The notes: generated from the letters alone by a model not told the origin. Positions 18,340-27,533 are shown, counted from the first letter of the stretch. The stretch: DNA of 64,000 nt from Streptomyces agglomeratus (GCF_001746415.1 NZ_MEHJ01000001.1:2811001-2875000); one strand, 5' to 3'. Made by a program: numbers and translations.

Positions 18340-18534
18340 ACCCCGACCCTAAGGCGGGCCGCCCGGGGCACACCAGACGCCATAAGCACAGGAATCACCG
18401 CTGATTCGGCGGAGCCGGGGCGGGTGATGCGCTCGTGCTATCACCGGCTGGCATCATCCCCGGCCGGACCTCCGGACCCGACACTCTCCCTACCCAACCG
18501 TTTGACATGAACGGAACGAGTAGGAGCCCCCCAC
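18340..18534. promoter_or_regulatory. Divergent promoter region snpR-snpA
   Basis: A 195-base region between the LysR gene and the protease gene. It must contain the LysR operator by family precedent. The stretch about 18375-18410 is AT-richer and has T-N11-A type half-sites, but I could not single out one site. Confidence 0.5.
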
Positions 18535-19179
18535 ATGAACATGCGGCACCCAAGAACCCTCCTCACCACCGCTCTCGGCCTCGGCCTCGCCGCCGCGACG
18601 CTCGGCGCCGTACCGGCGACGGCGGCGCCCTCGGCCTCGGCCTCGAACAACTCGTACGTCACGTACGAGAAGTCCAAGGAGAACGCCGCCGCCAACAAGG
18701 CATTCTTCGACGCCGTGAAGAAGTCGGTCGCCGAGAAGCGCGCCGCCAACCCCGGCGCCCTGGCCGTCACGGTCGTCTACTCCGCGGCGAGCGCGCCGAG
18801 CTTCCGCACGCAGATAGCCAGGAGCACCCAGATCTGGAACAGCTCCGTCACCAACGTGAAGCTCCAGGAAGGCTCCAACCCGGACTTCGTCTACCGGGAG
18901 GGCAATGACCCCCGCGGCTCGTACGCCAGCACCGACGGCCACGGCAGCGGGTACATCTTCCTCGACTACCGCCAGAACCAGCAGTACAACTCGACCCGCG
19001 TCACCTCCCACGAGACCGGCCATGTGCTGGGTCTGCCCGACCACTACTCGGGCCCATGCAGCGAGCTGATGTCGGGCGGCGGCCCCGGCACGTCCTGCCA
19101 GAACGCCACCCCCGACCAGCGCGAGCGCAACCGCGTCAACCAGTTGTGGCAGAACGGCTTCGCCCCGGCCGCTTCCTGA
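18535..19179 (+). CDS. snpA: Snapalysin, small secreted neutral metalloprotease (M7)
   Basis: 214 residues. Residues 1-31 are a Sec signal peptide ([17 protein letters not shown]), followed by a short propeptide and the M7 catalytic domain. The zinc motif [11 protein letters not shown] (159-169) is the HExxHxxGxxD of metzincins, and the methionine turn reads CSELMSGG. Two cysteines around it can form the disulphide known in snapalysin. It hydrolyses milk proteins and peptides with Tyr/Phe at P1' outside the cell. Transcription is probably activated by the divergent LysR protein. Confidence 0.95.
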   Translation: MNMRHPRTLLTTALGLGLAAATLGAVPATAAPSASASNNSYVTYEKSKENAAANKAFFDAVKKSVAEKRAANPGALAVTVVYSAASAPSFRTQIARSTQIWNSSVTNVKLQEGSNPDFVYREGNDPRGSYASTDGHGSGYIFLDYRQNQQYNSTRVTSHETGHVLGLPDHYSGPCSELMSGGGPGTSCQNATPDQRERNRVNQLWQNGFAPAAS

Positions 19180-19226
19180 CCGGAAGCGGCCGTCTCCTGC
19201 CGGATGCACGCCCCGCAGGCCCCTCG

Positions 19227-19976
19227 CTAGCCCGTCGCTTCCGCGGCGAGCGGGGTCTGCGGGACCACCGGGACCGGTGGGGCGGCCGAGTCCGCCCGCA
19301 CGTACGGGAACGCGCCGCGGTATCCCGTCCCCGGCCCCCCGGCCGGCCTGCGCTCGAAGTCCGCGCACGCCCAGGTCTCCTGTACGAACCCGGACCGCTC
19401 GTCCCACAGCTCGAACAGCTCGTCCTTGCCCGCGACCGCCCGGTACTTCTCCTTGGCCCCCCGGAAGCAGGCGAGATTCCCGAACAGACCGCCCGCGGCG
19501 GGGTGGTAGTCGGAGAAGGCGCAGGAGATGCAGGACCGCAGGTACGCGCCGGGCGGCAGCCGTCGCTGGATGACCGTCAGAGCGTGCTCGAAGTCGTGCT
19601 CCGCCCGCTCCGACTCGTACGCCGCGCCGTCGAAGTGCAGGGTCAGAGCCAGATGTTCGCGGTCGAGGCCGCCTGCCGGAAGCGGCCTGCCCAGCGCGAG
19701 CAGGCAGCTGAGGGTGGCCCGGTGGACCCGCCCGTCGGCGTACACGGGCATCGGGATGTCCCATTCGAGTACGCAGTCGCACAGCGAGCCGCCCGACAGC
19801 GCGAACCCCGCCCCCTCGGGCGGCGGCCCGGCCGCCGGGTCCAGCGCGTCGAAGCTGTCGCCCTCGAAGTCCACTCCCCTGATGCGGGTACGAAGCCGCT
19901 GTCCGTCCGCCGCTATGCGGACGGCGACGGAACCCTCACGGTCGCGGTACCAGCCGGCCCATGGCTCTCCTGTCAT
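19227..19976 (-). CDS. Conserved actinobacterial protein (DUF6304-like)
   Basis: 249 residues from the ATG at 19976 (MTGEPWAGWYRDR). It has no signal peptide or membrane segment. A beta-rich N-terminal half is followed by a cysteine-containing region SCISCAFSDYHPAAGGLFGNLACFR around residue 170, noted here as CISC and ACF, which could bind metal. The protein resembles the actinobacterial DUF6304 group, from memory of similar proteins and not a search. The gene runs in the same direction as the DHFR-like gene 49 bases upstream. No function can be assigned. Confidence 0.7.
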   Translation of the reverse strand: MTGEPWAGWYRDREGSVAVRIAADGQRLRTRIRGVDFEGDSFDALDPAAGPPPEGAGFALSGGSLCDCVLEWDIPMPVYADGRVHRATLSCLLALGRPLPAGGLDREHLALTLHFDGAAYESERAEHDFEHALTVIQRRLPPGAYLRSCISCAFSDYHPAAGGLFGNLACFRGAKEKYRAVAGKDELFELWDERSGFVQETWACADFERRPAGGPGTGYRGAFPYVRADSAAPPVPVVPQTPLAAEATG

Positions 19977-20025
19977 GAGCGGGACTTTAGCCCGTTCGGG
20001 CGTCCACACCCGAACAGCCCCGGCG

Positions 20026-20607
20026 TCAGCGCTTCTTGCTGTACGTCAGCACGAGCGTGCCGTTGTCGAAGCTGCGGGTGGACTCGAGTTCGAAGTCGAA
20101 CACCCGGAACTCGGCGGAGAACACCGGGACGCCGGAGCCCACCACGATCGGGTACACCTTGAGGACCAGCTCGTCGATCTCCTCCATGAGCTGCGCGGCG
20201 AGATTCGCCCCGCCCGCCAGGTAGATCCCGAGCCCGCTCTCCTCCTGCTTGAGCTCGCGCACCTTGGCGGCGACATCACCGGAGACGACCTCGACCTCGG
20301 GGTCGATCGCCTTGTCGACGCTGCGCGACACGACGTACTGGCGCAGGTGCTTGTACGGACTGGTGATGCCCGCTTCCAGCGCCGCGTCGTACGTCGCGCG
20401 CCCCTGGAGCATGGTGTCGAAGTGCCTGTTCTCCAGGTCGTCGACACCGAGATGCTGCCGCACGTGCGTCGGGAGGCATTCGGGATACTCGCCGATGAAG
20501 AAGTCCTTCACGAGGGACTCGCTCACCGGATAGAAGTCGTGGGTGCCGTCGGGCGCCGCGATGAAACCGTCGATGGACATACCGACGAAATACGTGAGCT
20601 TGCGCAA
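20026..20607 (-). CDS. Dihydrofolate reductase family (RibD C-terminal-like) protein
   Basis: 193 residues. A TTG at 20607 is the likely start because GAGG lies 6 bases upstream and the frame immediately yields LRKLTYFVGMSIDGFIAAPDG, the usual N terminus of this family. Further motifs are a MLQGRATYDAA segment, GIYLAGGANLAAQLM (NADPH-binding glycine turn) and KVYPIVVGSG. These proteins reduce small heterocycles or act in resistance; the true substrate is unknown. A 42-bp near-perfect palindrome lies 52-93 bases upstream of the start and is the obvious operator. Confidence 0.85.
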   Translation of the reverse strand: MRKLTYFVGMSIDGFIAAPDGTHDFYPVSESLVKDFFIGEYPECLPTHVRQHLGVDDLENRHFDTMLQGRATYDAALEAGITSPYKHLRQYVVSRSVDKAIDPEVEVVSGDVAAKVRELKQEESGLGIYLAGGANLAAQLMEEIDELVLKVYPIVVGSGVPVFSAEFRVFDFELESTRSFDNGTLVLTYSKKR

Positions 20608-20658
20608 ACTGATCCTCTGGTCGTAAGGAAGGTCCGCGGCGGCCGACCGACCGGGCGC

Positions 20659-20700
20659 CGCAACCACTACAGGTAGAGTGCTCTATCCGTAGTGGTTGCG
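20659..20700. promoter_or_regulatory. 42-bp near-perfect palindrome, candidate operator
   Basis: Arms CGCAACCACTAC (20659-20670) and GTAGTGGTTGCG (20689-20700) enclose a second inverted repeat TAGAG-TG-CTCTA (20674-20685). Such nested symmetry is typical of TetR/MarR-type operators. It precedes the DHFR-like gene. Confidence 0.75.
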
Positions 20701-20761
20701 CAAGGCCCTTTTTCCGCGCCGAAGTTGAGCGGCGCACCGCCGGGCGAAGGCCCCGCCGGCG

Positions 20762-21355
20762 TCAGCGCACGGGCTCGCGCCACATGGGCCACATGTGGGG
20801 GCCGTCGGGGAGGTCGACCGTACGGCCGGTGAAGGCGAACCCGAGCCGCTCGTACAGCTTGCCGCTCCGCTCGCTGCTCGCCTCCAGGTAGGCCGGTACG
20901 CCGTCACGGTCGCAGCGGTCGAGGACGGGCCGGATCAGCGCCGTGCCGAGCCCTTCGCCCTGGCGGTCCGGGGAGACGCCGATGAGCAGCAGGTACGCGT
21001 GCGCCCGGTCGTGCGGATGCGCCTCGCCCGTGAGCCGGCCGACGAGCTCGGCGCGTTCGTTGTCCGGATCGGCGGCCTCCCTCATCCGTACGGGAGTGTC
21101 GTCCTCCTCATCGGGCGGCCCGGCCGGCACCTGGAGCCACAGGGCCGCGGCCGATCCGTCCTCGGTCATGTCGACCCGTCCCTCGCGCAGGGCCACGTCG
21201 AGGAAAACGCCGAGGAACGTGCCGTGCACGCGGGCGCGGTGCGCCCGGTCGGGGAAGACCCAGCTGCTCACCGGGTCGTCCATGAAGGCCGCGTCCAGCA
21301 GCCGTACGAGCGCCTCACGGTCGCCCTCCCCCGCCTGTCGTATGTCCACGCCCAC
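20762..21355 (-). CDS. GNAT-family N-acetyltransferase
   Basis: 197 residues from a GTG at 21355 with AGAGG eight bases upstream. The GNAT acetyl-CoA motif A is LIGVSPDRQGEGLGTALI (Q/RxxGxG/A present as RQGEGLG), followed by ASSERSGKLYERLGFAFTG as motif B. The N-terminal part carries DIRQAGEGDREALVRLLDAAF. It resembles the Streptomyces puromycin/arylamine-type GNAT proteins in layout, but the substrate cannot be specified. It is transcribed towards the DHFR-like gene, with the palindrome between them. Confidence 0.87.
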   Translation of the reverse strand: MGVDIRQAGEGDREALVRLLDAAFMDDPVSSWVFPDRAHRARVHGTFLGVFLDVALREGRVDMTEDGSAAALWLQVPAGPPDEEDDTPVRMREAADPDNERAELVGRLTGEAHPHDRAHAYLLLIGVSPDRQGEGLGTALIRPVLDRCDRDGVPAYLEASSERSGKLYERLGFAFTGRTVDLPDGPHMWPMWREPVR

Positions 21356-21502
21356 GGTTGTGGCCTCTTCTCTCCGGGATCCGGATGATCCGTCGTACGA
21401 ACTGACGTACCAGATCCTAGAGTTGACGCCCGGACGCCGACGGGCGCCCGGGGTTTCCCCCGGGCGCCCGCCCACAGCACGTACTCCGCCAAGCCCGTTC
21501 AG

Positions 21503-21543
21503 CGCGTCAGCGCGTCAGCACGTCAGCACGTCAGCACGTCAGC
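21503..21543. repeat. 8-bp tandem repeat CGCGTCAG/CACGTCAG, five copies
   Basis: Five consecutive octamers (two CGCGTCAG, three CACGTCAG) occupy the first 40 bases downstream of, and including, the stop codon of the polyprenyl synthase gene on the minus strand. Confidence 0.9.
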
Positions 21544-22588
21544 GGGTTCTCCGGGTCACGAACTCGGCGAGCGACAGAAGGTCGCCGGCCGCCGCGAGGT
21601 CCGGAACCGCGCGGGAGAGGTGCTGCACGGCCTGGGCCATACGGTCCGCCGCGTGCCCCTGGGCCCAGTCACGCCCGCCCGCCCGGTCGACGGCGTCGGC
21701 CGCGCGCCGGACGGCGGCCGCGTCCAGCGGCCCGGCGTACAGGGCGGCCAGCTCGGCCGCGGCCTCGGTGTCCGAGGTCAGCGCCGCCACGACCGGGAGG
21801 GACTTCTTGTGGGCCACCAGATCGGCGCCCGCAGGCTTCCCCGTGTGGGACGGGTCGCCCCAGATCCCGATCAGGTCGTCGATGAGCTGGAACGCCAGCC
21901 CCGCCTCCCTCCCGAAGGCGTCCATGGCCGCGACCTCCTCGTCGTCCGCGCCCGCGTAGAGCGCGCCGAGGGCGCACGCGCAGCCGAGCAGGGCTCCCGT
22001 TTTCGCCTCGGCCATGGTCAGGCATTCGTCGAGCGACACCTCCCCCGGGCCACGCCGCTCGAACGCGCAGTCCGCCTGCTGTCCCGCGCACAGCTCGATG
22101 ACACAGGCGGCGAGCCGCGCCGACGCCCTTGCCGCCGCCGGGTGCGGGTCCTCCGCGAGCAGCCGCAGGGCGAGGGCGCACATGGCGTCCCCGGCGACGA
22201 TGGCGTCCGGTACGCCGAACACCGTCCAGGCCGTGGCCCGGTTTCGGCGCGTCGGGTCCTCGTCGATGACGTCGTCGTGGAGCAGCGTGAAGTTGTGCGC
22301 GAGCTCCACGGCGGCCGCGGCCCGAACCGCCCGGCCCGGGTCCCCGCCGAGCGCCTGGGTGGCGGCCAGGACGAGTGCGGGCCTGATCGCCTTGCCCGAC
22401 TGCCCCTCGGCGGGTGTGCCGTCGGCCCGCTCCCAGCCGAAGTGGTACATCGCGATCCGCCGTATGGACCCCGGCAGGCTCTCCACTCCCGTGCGCAGCT
22501 GCGGGTCGACGGTCCTGCGGGTGCGTTCGAGGAGGGCCGCCGCCTCTTGCCCCTCGGTGGCGGCCGCTTCCGCTCTGGTCATCGTCAC
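21539..22588 (-). CDS. Polyprenyl diphosphate synthase, putative encapsulin cargo
   Basis: About 349 residues. The GTG at 22588 has GGAGG eight bases upstream; the ATG at 22582 is an alternative. The trans-isoprenyl diphosphate synthase motifs are intact: first aspartate-rich LLHDDVIDEDPTRRNRATAW (DDxxD) and second QLIDDLIGIWGDP, with GKAIRPALVLAATQALGG as substrate helix. It condenses IPP with an allylic diphosphate; chain length is not readable. It starts 70 bases after the family 2B encapsulin shell gene on the same strand, matching the known class of two-gene encapsulin operons with polyprenyl transferase cargo. The N terminus before the catalytic fold is short (about 30 residues), so a long disordered targeting region is not evident. 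An 8-bp repeat starts at the stop codon. Confidence 0.9.
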   Translation of the reverse strand: MTMTRAEAAATEGQEAAALLERTRRTVDPQLRTGVESLPGSIRRIAMYHFGWERADGTPAEGQSGKAIRPALVLAATQALGGDPGRAVRAAAAVELAHNFTLLHDDVIDEDPTRRNRATAWTVFGVPDAIVAGDAMCALALRLLAEDPHPAAARASARLAACVIELCAGQQADCAFERRGPGEVSLDECLTMAEAKTGALLGCACALGALYAGADDEEVAAMDAFGREAGLAFQLIDDLIGIWGDPSHTGKPAGADLVAHKKSLPVVAALTSDTEAAAELAALYAGPLDAAAVRRAADAVDRAGGRDWAQGHAADRMAQAVQHLSRAVPDLAAAGDLLSLAEFVTRRTR

Positions 22589-22658
22589 GGTCACTTCCTC
22601 CAGCAGTGCTTGTACGGTGCTCCCCCGGGAACACGGACCGCCTGGGTGAGTGCCGGGC

Positions 22659-24071
22659 TCAGCGCCACCTGCCGATCTCGACGTTCTCCAGGACCCCGAG
22701 CGCGTCCGGCACGAGCACCGCCGCCGAGTAGTACGCCGTGACCAGGTACCGGATGATCGCCTGCTCGTCGATGCCCATGAAGCGCACGGACAGGCTCGGC
22801 TCGATCTCGTCCGGGATGCCGCTCTGCTGGAGTCCGACGACGCCCTGCTCGGCCTCGCCGGTACGCATGCAGATGATCGAGGTCGTACGGGCGTCACTCA
22901 CCGGGATCTTGTTGCACGGGAAGATGGGGACACCGCGCCAGGTGGGCACCCGGTTGCCGCCGATCTCGATGCTTTCCGGGTTCAGACCGCGCTTGTTGCA
23001 CTCGCGGCCGAACGCGGCGATGGCGCGGGGGTGGGCGAGGAAGAGCTTGGAGCCGCGCCGCCGCGACAGCAGCTCGTCCATGTCGTCCGGGCTCGGCACG
23101 CCGTCGTGCGGCTGGATGCGCTGCCCGTAGTCGCAGTTGTGGAGCAGTCCGAACTCACGGTGGTTGATGAGCTCGTCCTCCTGGCGCTCGCGCAGCGCCT
23201 CCACGGTGAGCCTCAACTGCTGCTCGGTCTGGTTCATCGGCTGGTTGTAGAGGTCCGCGACCCGGCTGTGGACCTTCAGTACGGTCTGCGCGACGCTCAG
23301 CTCGTACTCGCGCGGCGCCGCGTCGTAGTCGACGTACGTGTGCGGGACGACGGGCTCGCCGACGTGGCCCGCGGACAGGTCGATCGGCGCCTCGCCGTAC
23401 TTGTTGGTGCGCTGGCGGGGCAGCGACCGTACGCGCGTGAGGTGATTGCGCAACGTTTCTGCTCGATCGGCGAGCGTCATGACGGACTGGCGGGACAGCG
23501 TGAGGACCGTGCACGCGGTCGCGGCGCGGACCGTGCACGCCCAGGTGTCTTCCTCCTCGACGAGCGCCTGGTCGCCGAAGTAGGCCCCGTCGGCGAGGAC
23601 TCCGAGGACCGCCTCGTCGTCGTACGCCCCGTCGGCGACCTTCTCCACCCTGCCGTGCGCCAGCAGATAGACCGTGTCCGCGGCATCACCGGCGGCCGCG
23701 ATCACGTCTCCCGCCGCGTACTCCCGCTGCTCGCACCGCTGGGCCAGCTCGGCCAGCACCCCCTCGTCGCCGTACGTCCTGAGCGCCGGCAGCTCGTTCA
23801 GCTCGCCGGGAATGACCTCGACGCGCTCCCCGGTCTGTACGAAAGTCACCCGCCCGTCGCCCACCGCGTAACTGAGCCGCCGGTTCACCCGGTACGTACC
23901 GCCCTGGACCTGGACCCACGGCAGCATCCGCAGCAGCCACCGCGAGGTGATCTCCTGCATCTGCGGTGCGGACTTGGTGGTGGTCGCCAAGTTCCGCGCT
24001 GCGGCCGTACCGAGACTCTGCTGCGGCTGCGCCTGCTGTTCGCGGATCTCGGAACCTGCCTCGACCGACAT
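22659..24071 (-). CDS. Family 2B encapsulin nanocompartment shell protein with cNMP-like domain
   Basis: 470 residues. Older annotation calls such proteins Crp-like or nucleotide-binding, but the layout fits family 2B encapsulins: an N-terminal arm (1-45), the start of an HK97-type fold, an inserted cyclic-nucleotide-binding-like domain (about 100-215; [20 protein letters not shown] and [15 protein letters not shown]) and the remaining HK97 shell domain ending in [18 protein letters not shown]. There is no HTH. In the phosphate-binding cassette the usual conserved Glu and Arg are Asp and no Arg, so cAMP binding is doubtful. The shell would assemble in the cytoplasm and enclose the polyprenyl synthase encoded next. 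Divergent from a PGRP amidase. Confidence 0.88.
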   Translation of the reverse strand: MSVEAGSEIREQQAQPQQSLGTAAARNLATTTKSAPQMQEITSRWLLRMLPWVQVQGGTYRVNRRLSYAVGDGRVTFVQTGERVEVIPGELNELPALRTYGDEGVLAELAQRCEQREYAAGDVIAAAGDAADTVYLLAHGRVEKVADGAYDDEAVLGVLADGAYFGDQALVEEEDTWACTVRAATACTVLTLSRQSVMTLADRAETLRNHLTRVRSLPRQRTNKYGEAPIDLSAGHVGEPVVPHTYVDYDAAPREYELSVAQTVLKVHSRVADLYNQPMNQTEQQLRLTVEALRERQEDELINHREFGLLHNCDYGQRIQPHDGVPSPDDMDELLSRRRGSKLFLAHPRAIAAFGRECNKRGLNPESIEIGGNRVPTWRGVPIFPCNKIPVSDARTTSIICMRTGEAEQGVVGLQQSGIPDEIEPSLSVRFMGIDEQAIIRYLVTAYYSAAVLVPDALGVLENVEIGRWR

Positions 24072-24322
24072 CTGACTCCCTCTCGATCATGTGCTGAGCT
24101 GCGCCGAAAAGCCTCGCAGGCCGGAGAGTGACGGCGCCATTACACAAAAGAGTGTGACTAGATCACCGGTTGGCGGGGCAGGTCGCACGGCGCCGAGGTC
24201 ACGCACCTGTGCGCGAGATGACCGAATCGGCTCGCACGCTGTCCGAACGGATAGCCGGGACAGCGGAGTTCGGGTACAAGCAGCGTTACGAGATGATGCG
24301 CGACTCACCTAAGGAGGCGGCC

Positions 24323-24913
24323 ATGGCCTCACCCATGTCCGCGAGCAGATTCCTCGACGTACTGAGAGACGAAGGCATCCACGTCGTCCAGGTCGGCGAC
24401 TGGCGAACCCACAACCGCAACCACATGGGCCCTTGGGGCCCTGTGCACGGCGTGATGATCCACCACACCGTCACCTCAGGCACCTCCAAGACCGTACGTA
24501 TCTGCCGCGACGGCTATCCCGGCCTCCCCGGTCCGCTCTGCCACGGCGTGATCGCCAAGAGCGGCTCGGTCCATCTGGTCGGGTACGGCCGCGCGAACCA
24601 CGCGGGGATGGGCGACGACGACGTGCTGCGGGCCGTCATCGCCGAGCGGGCGCTGCCGCCCGACAACGAGTCGAACACCGACGGAAACCGGCACTTCTAC
24701 GGCTTCGAGTGCGAGAACCTCGGGGACGGCGACGACCCCTGGCCCGGGGCTCAGCTCGAAGCCATCGAGCGGGCGGCGGCCGCGGTCTGCCGGCACCACG
24801 GGTGGAACTCCCGTTCGGTGATCGGTCACCTGGAGTGGCAGCCGGGCAAGATAGACCCGCGCGGCTTCTCCATGAACACCATGCGCGCCAGGATCCAGGA
24901 GCGCCTCGCGTAA
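24323..24913 (+). CDS. PGRP-type N-acetylmuramoyl-L-alanine amidase without signal peptide
   Basis: 196 residues. The ATG at 24323 follows a perfect AAGGAGG site by five bases, so longer upstream frames are rejected. The Amidase_2/PGRP fold is visible: GVMIHHTVTSG (first zinc His), GPLCHGVIAKSG, GRANHAGMG, FYGFECENLGDGDD and GHLEWQPGKIDPRGF (second zinc His and basic/acidic residues). It would cut the bond between MurNAc and L-Ala of peptidoglycan. No signal peptide or anchor is seen, as in phage endolysins. It has no holin next to it; its neighbour is the divergent encapsulin gene. Confidence 0.9.
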   Translation: MASPMSASRFLDVLRDEGIHVVQVGDWRTHNRNHMGPWGPVHGVMIHHTVTSGTSKTVRICRDGYPGLPGPLCHGVIAKSGSVHLVGYGRANHAGMGDDDVLRAVIAERALPPDNESNTDGNRHFYGFECENLGDGDDPWPGAQLEAIERAAAAVCRHHGWNSRSVIGHLEWQPGKIDPRGFSMNTMRARIQERLA

Positions 24914-24972
24914 CGCCTGCGGTGTCCGTGGCCCCCCGTGGCCCGTGCGGCACCGGTGGCGACAATGGGAGC

Positions 24973-25956
24973 ATGACCCCCGAAGCGCTCGACCTCTCCC
25001 GGCTGCGGCCGCGGCTGCCGTCGCCGCTGTGGCCGGCCGAGGACGAGCGCTTCACCCGTCGCGGCCTGCGGCTGCTGCTCAAGCGCGACGATCTGATCCA
25101 CCCGGACCTGCCGGGCAACAAGTGGCGCAAACTGGAGCCGAACCTGCGGGCGGCGGCGGGGCGCACGGTGCTGACGTTCGGTGGCGCGTACTCCAACCAC
25201 CTGCGGGCGACGGCCGCGGCCGGGCGCCTGCTGGGCTTCGCGACGGTCGGCGTCGTACGCGGCGACGAGCTGGCGGGCCGGCCCCTGAACCCCTCGCTGG
25301 CGCGGTGCGCGGCGGACGGCATGCGGCTGCACTTCGTCGACCGGACGACGTACCGCGCCAAGGCCGAGCCCGGCGTGCTCGCCGCCCTCGTGTCCGAGGC
25401 GGTGCCCGGCGCGGCGCCTGAGAGCGTCTGCGTCGTCCCCGAGGGCGGCAGCAACGCCCTCGCCGTGCACGGGTGCGTCGCACTCGGGCGGGAGCTCCGG
25501 GACGCCGCCGATGTCGTGGGGGTCGCCTGCGGCACCGGAGGCACCGTGGCCGGCCTGGCGGCGGGCCTGGGGCCCGGGCAGCGGGCCATCGGCTTCCCCG
25601 TACTCAAGGGCGGCTTCCTCGGTGACGGCATACGCACGCTCCAGCACGCCGCCTTCGGCGCCCCCGCCGGCGACTGGACGCTGGACGACCGCTTCCACTG
25701 CGGCGGTTACGCCCGTACCACCCCGGAACTCGAAGCGTTCGCCGCGGACTTCGAAGAACGGCACGGGCTGCCCGTGGAGCGGCTCTACGTCGCGAAGATG
25801 CTGTACGGGCTGACCACGCTCGCCACGGAGGGCGCCTTCCCGCCCGGCACCACCCTCGCGGCCGTCGTCACGGGACGGCCGGACTCCGCCGAACCGGCCC
25901 CCGCCCGGTCTGCCTCCCCTCGGCCCGGCTCCCCTCAGCCCGGCTCCGCGCGGTAG
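24973..25956 (+). CDS. PLP-dependent D-cysteine desulfhydrase / ACC deaminase-like enzyme
   Basis: 327 residues from the ATG at 24973. It is a fold-type II PLP enzyme: the Schiff-base lysine lies in LPGNKWRKLEPN (about 50), the cofactor-ring stacking segment is GGAYSNHLRATAAAG and the glycine loop for the phosphate is GTGGTVAGLAAGLG. This is the ACC deaminase/D-cysteine desulfhydrase family; bacterial members without the ACC-specific residues usually degrade D-cysteine to pyruvate, sulphide and ammonia. The two activities cannot be separated by eye. The C-terminal Pro/Ser-rich tail overlaps the convergent antiporter gene by 22 bases. Confidence 0.87.
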   Translation: MTPEALDLSRLRPRLPSPLWPAEDERFTRRGLRLLLKRDDLIHPDLPGNKWRKLEPNLRAAAGRTVLTFGGAYSNHLRATAAAGRLLGFATVGVVRGDELAGRPLNPSLARCAADGMRLHFVDRTTYRAKAEPGVLAALVSEAVPGAAPESVCVVPEGGSNALAVHGCVALGRELRDAADVVGVACGTGGTVAGLAAGLGPGQRAIGFPVLKGGFLGDGIRTLQHAAFGAPAGDWTLDDRFHCGGYARTTPELEAFAADFEERHGLPVERLYVAKMLYGLTTLATEGAFPPGTTLAAVVTGRPDSAEPAPARSASPRPGSPQPGSAR

Positions 25957-27533
25957 GCCGCCGCCTCCTCCAGGTCCAGCCTGCGCATCAGGTTGCGCAG
26001 CATCTCGTCGTCGATGCGCCGCTGGTCCCGCAGTTCCACGAAGACCGCCCGTTCCGCGGCAATCATCTCCCCCGCGAGGCGCCGGTACGTGTCGTCCGCC
26101 GATTCCCCGGTCTCCTGGTTGACGGCGCCGAGCCGTTCCCACACGGCGTTGCGCCGCCTCTCCAGAACGGTCCGCAGCCGGTCCGCGAGCGGCTGCGGCA
26201 GGGCGTTCCGCGGATCGGCGAGCAGCTCCTCCAGCCGCGCTTCGGCGGCCGCCGAAGCCTCGCTCTGGGCCTGCGCCTCGGCGAGCGTCTCGGCGTACAC
26301 ATCGCGTCCGGGCATCTTCAGCAGACGGATGAGCGGCGCCAGAGTGAGCCCCTGCACGACCAGGGTGGCGATCACCGTCGTGAAGGTGAGGAAGAGGACG
26401 AGGTTGCGCGCGGGGAACGGCTCGCCCTGCCCGAGGGTCAGCGGGATGGAGAAGGCGATCGCGAGGGACACCACGCCGCGCATCCCCGCCCACCCGACGA
26501 CCACGGGCGAGGCCCAGGTGACGCCCGGCTCGCGCTCGCGCACGCGCCGCGAGAGCACCCGCGGCAGGTACGTCGCCGGGAACACCCACACGAAGCGCGC
26601 CACCACGACCGCCACGAACACGGCGAACGCGTACCAGACGGCCTCACCGCCCCCATAGGGGCCGAGCCCGCGCAGGACGTACGGCAGCTGGAGCCCGATC
26701 AGCGCGAACACGACCGATTCGAGGATGAAGGACACCATCTTCCAGACCGCGTGCTCCTGGATCCGGGTGGCGAAATCGACCTGCCAGGAGCGGTGCCCCA
26801 GGTAGAGGGCTACGACGACGACGGCGAGCACCCCGGAGGCGTGCACGTGCTCGGCAGCGGCGTACGCCACGAAGGGGATCAGCAGGGAGAGGGTGTTCTG
26901 GAGCAGTGGCTCCCTCAGGTGCGTACGCAGCCAGTGCAGCGGCACCATGAGCAGCAGTCCCACCCCCACCCCGCCGACCGCCGCGACGGCGAACTCCGCG
27001 ATCCCGCCGGCCCAGCTGGCGCCCTCGCCGGCCGCGGCCGCCAGCGCCACCTTGAAGGCGGTGATGGCGGTCGCGTCGTTCACCAGGGACTCGCCCTGGA
27101 GGATCGCGGTGATGCGCGGCGGCAGTCCGAGCCGGCGGGCGATGGCGGTGGCCGCCACCGCGTCGGGCGGCGCGACGACCGCGCCGAGGACCAGCGCGGA
27201 CGTCAGTGGGAGCCCGGGAACGACGAGATACGCGAAGTATCCGACGACCACGGTCGCGAACAGCACGTAGCCGACCGACAGGAAGGCGACGGGCCTGATG
27301 TTCGCCCGCAGATCGAGGTACGAGCTGTCCACGGCGGCCGTATACAGGAGGGGCGGCAGCAGCAGCGGCAGCACGATGTCCGGGCTCAGCGTGTAGTCCG
27401 GCACGCCCGGGATGTACGTCGCCGCGAGCCCGGCGGCGACCAGCAGCAGCGGGGCCGGTACGGGCGTCCTGCGGGCGGCGCCCGCGACCACCGCACTCCC
27501 CGCGATCAGGACCAGCAGTGGCAATGCGTCCAT
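25935..27533 (-). CDS. Na+/H+ antiporter, CPA1 family
   Basis: 532 residues from the ATG at 27533. About 12 hydrophobic helices occupy residues 1-410, with the CPA1 signature acidic residues in VAPPDAVAATAIARRLGLP and the ND motif in ESLVNDATAITAFKVAL, which form the ion site. A 110-residue charged cytoplasmic tail (Ala/Arg/Glu-rich, helical) follows. It exchanges Na+ (or K+) for protons for pH and salt homeostasis. The start faces the divergent UBP zinc-finger gene only 48 bases away, so promoters overlap. Confidence 0.92.
   Translation of the reverse strand: MDALPLLVLIAGSAVVAGAARRTPVPAPLLLVAAGLAATYIPGVPDYTLSPDIVLPLLLPPLLYTAAVDSSYLDLRANIRPVAFLSVGYVLFATVVVGYFAYLVVPGLPLTSALVLGAVVAPPDAVAATAIARRLGLPPRITAILQGESLVNDATAITAFKVALAAAAGEGASWAGGIAEFAVAAVGGVGVGLLLMVPLHWLRTHLREPLLQNTLSLLIPFVAYAAAEHVHASGVLAVVVVALYLGHRSWQVDFATRIQEHAVWKMVSFILESVVFALIGLQLPYVLRGLGPYGGGEAVWYAFAVFVAVVVARFVWVFPATYLPRVLSRRVREREPGVTWASPVVVGWAGMRGVVSLAIAFSIPLTLGQGEPFPARNLVLFLTFTTVIATLVVQGLTLAPLIRLLKMPGRDVYAETLAEAQAQSEASAAAEARLEELLADPRNALPQPLADRLRTVLERRRNAVWERLGAVNQETGESADDTYRRLAGEMIAAERAVFVELRDQRRIDDEMLRNLMRRLDLEEAAAYRAEPG

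Noticed and set aside
22659..24071. Crp/Fnr transcription factor
   Set aside because: There is no C-terminal helix-turn-helix; the cNMP-like region is an insert in a larger shell-like protein.
24170..24322. Longer start for the PGRP amidase
   Set aside because: The ATG at 24323 has a perfect AAGGAGG at optimal distance and the extra residues have no conserved motif.
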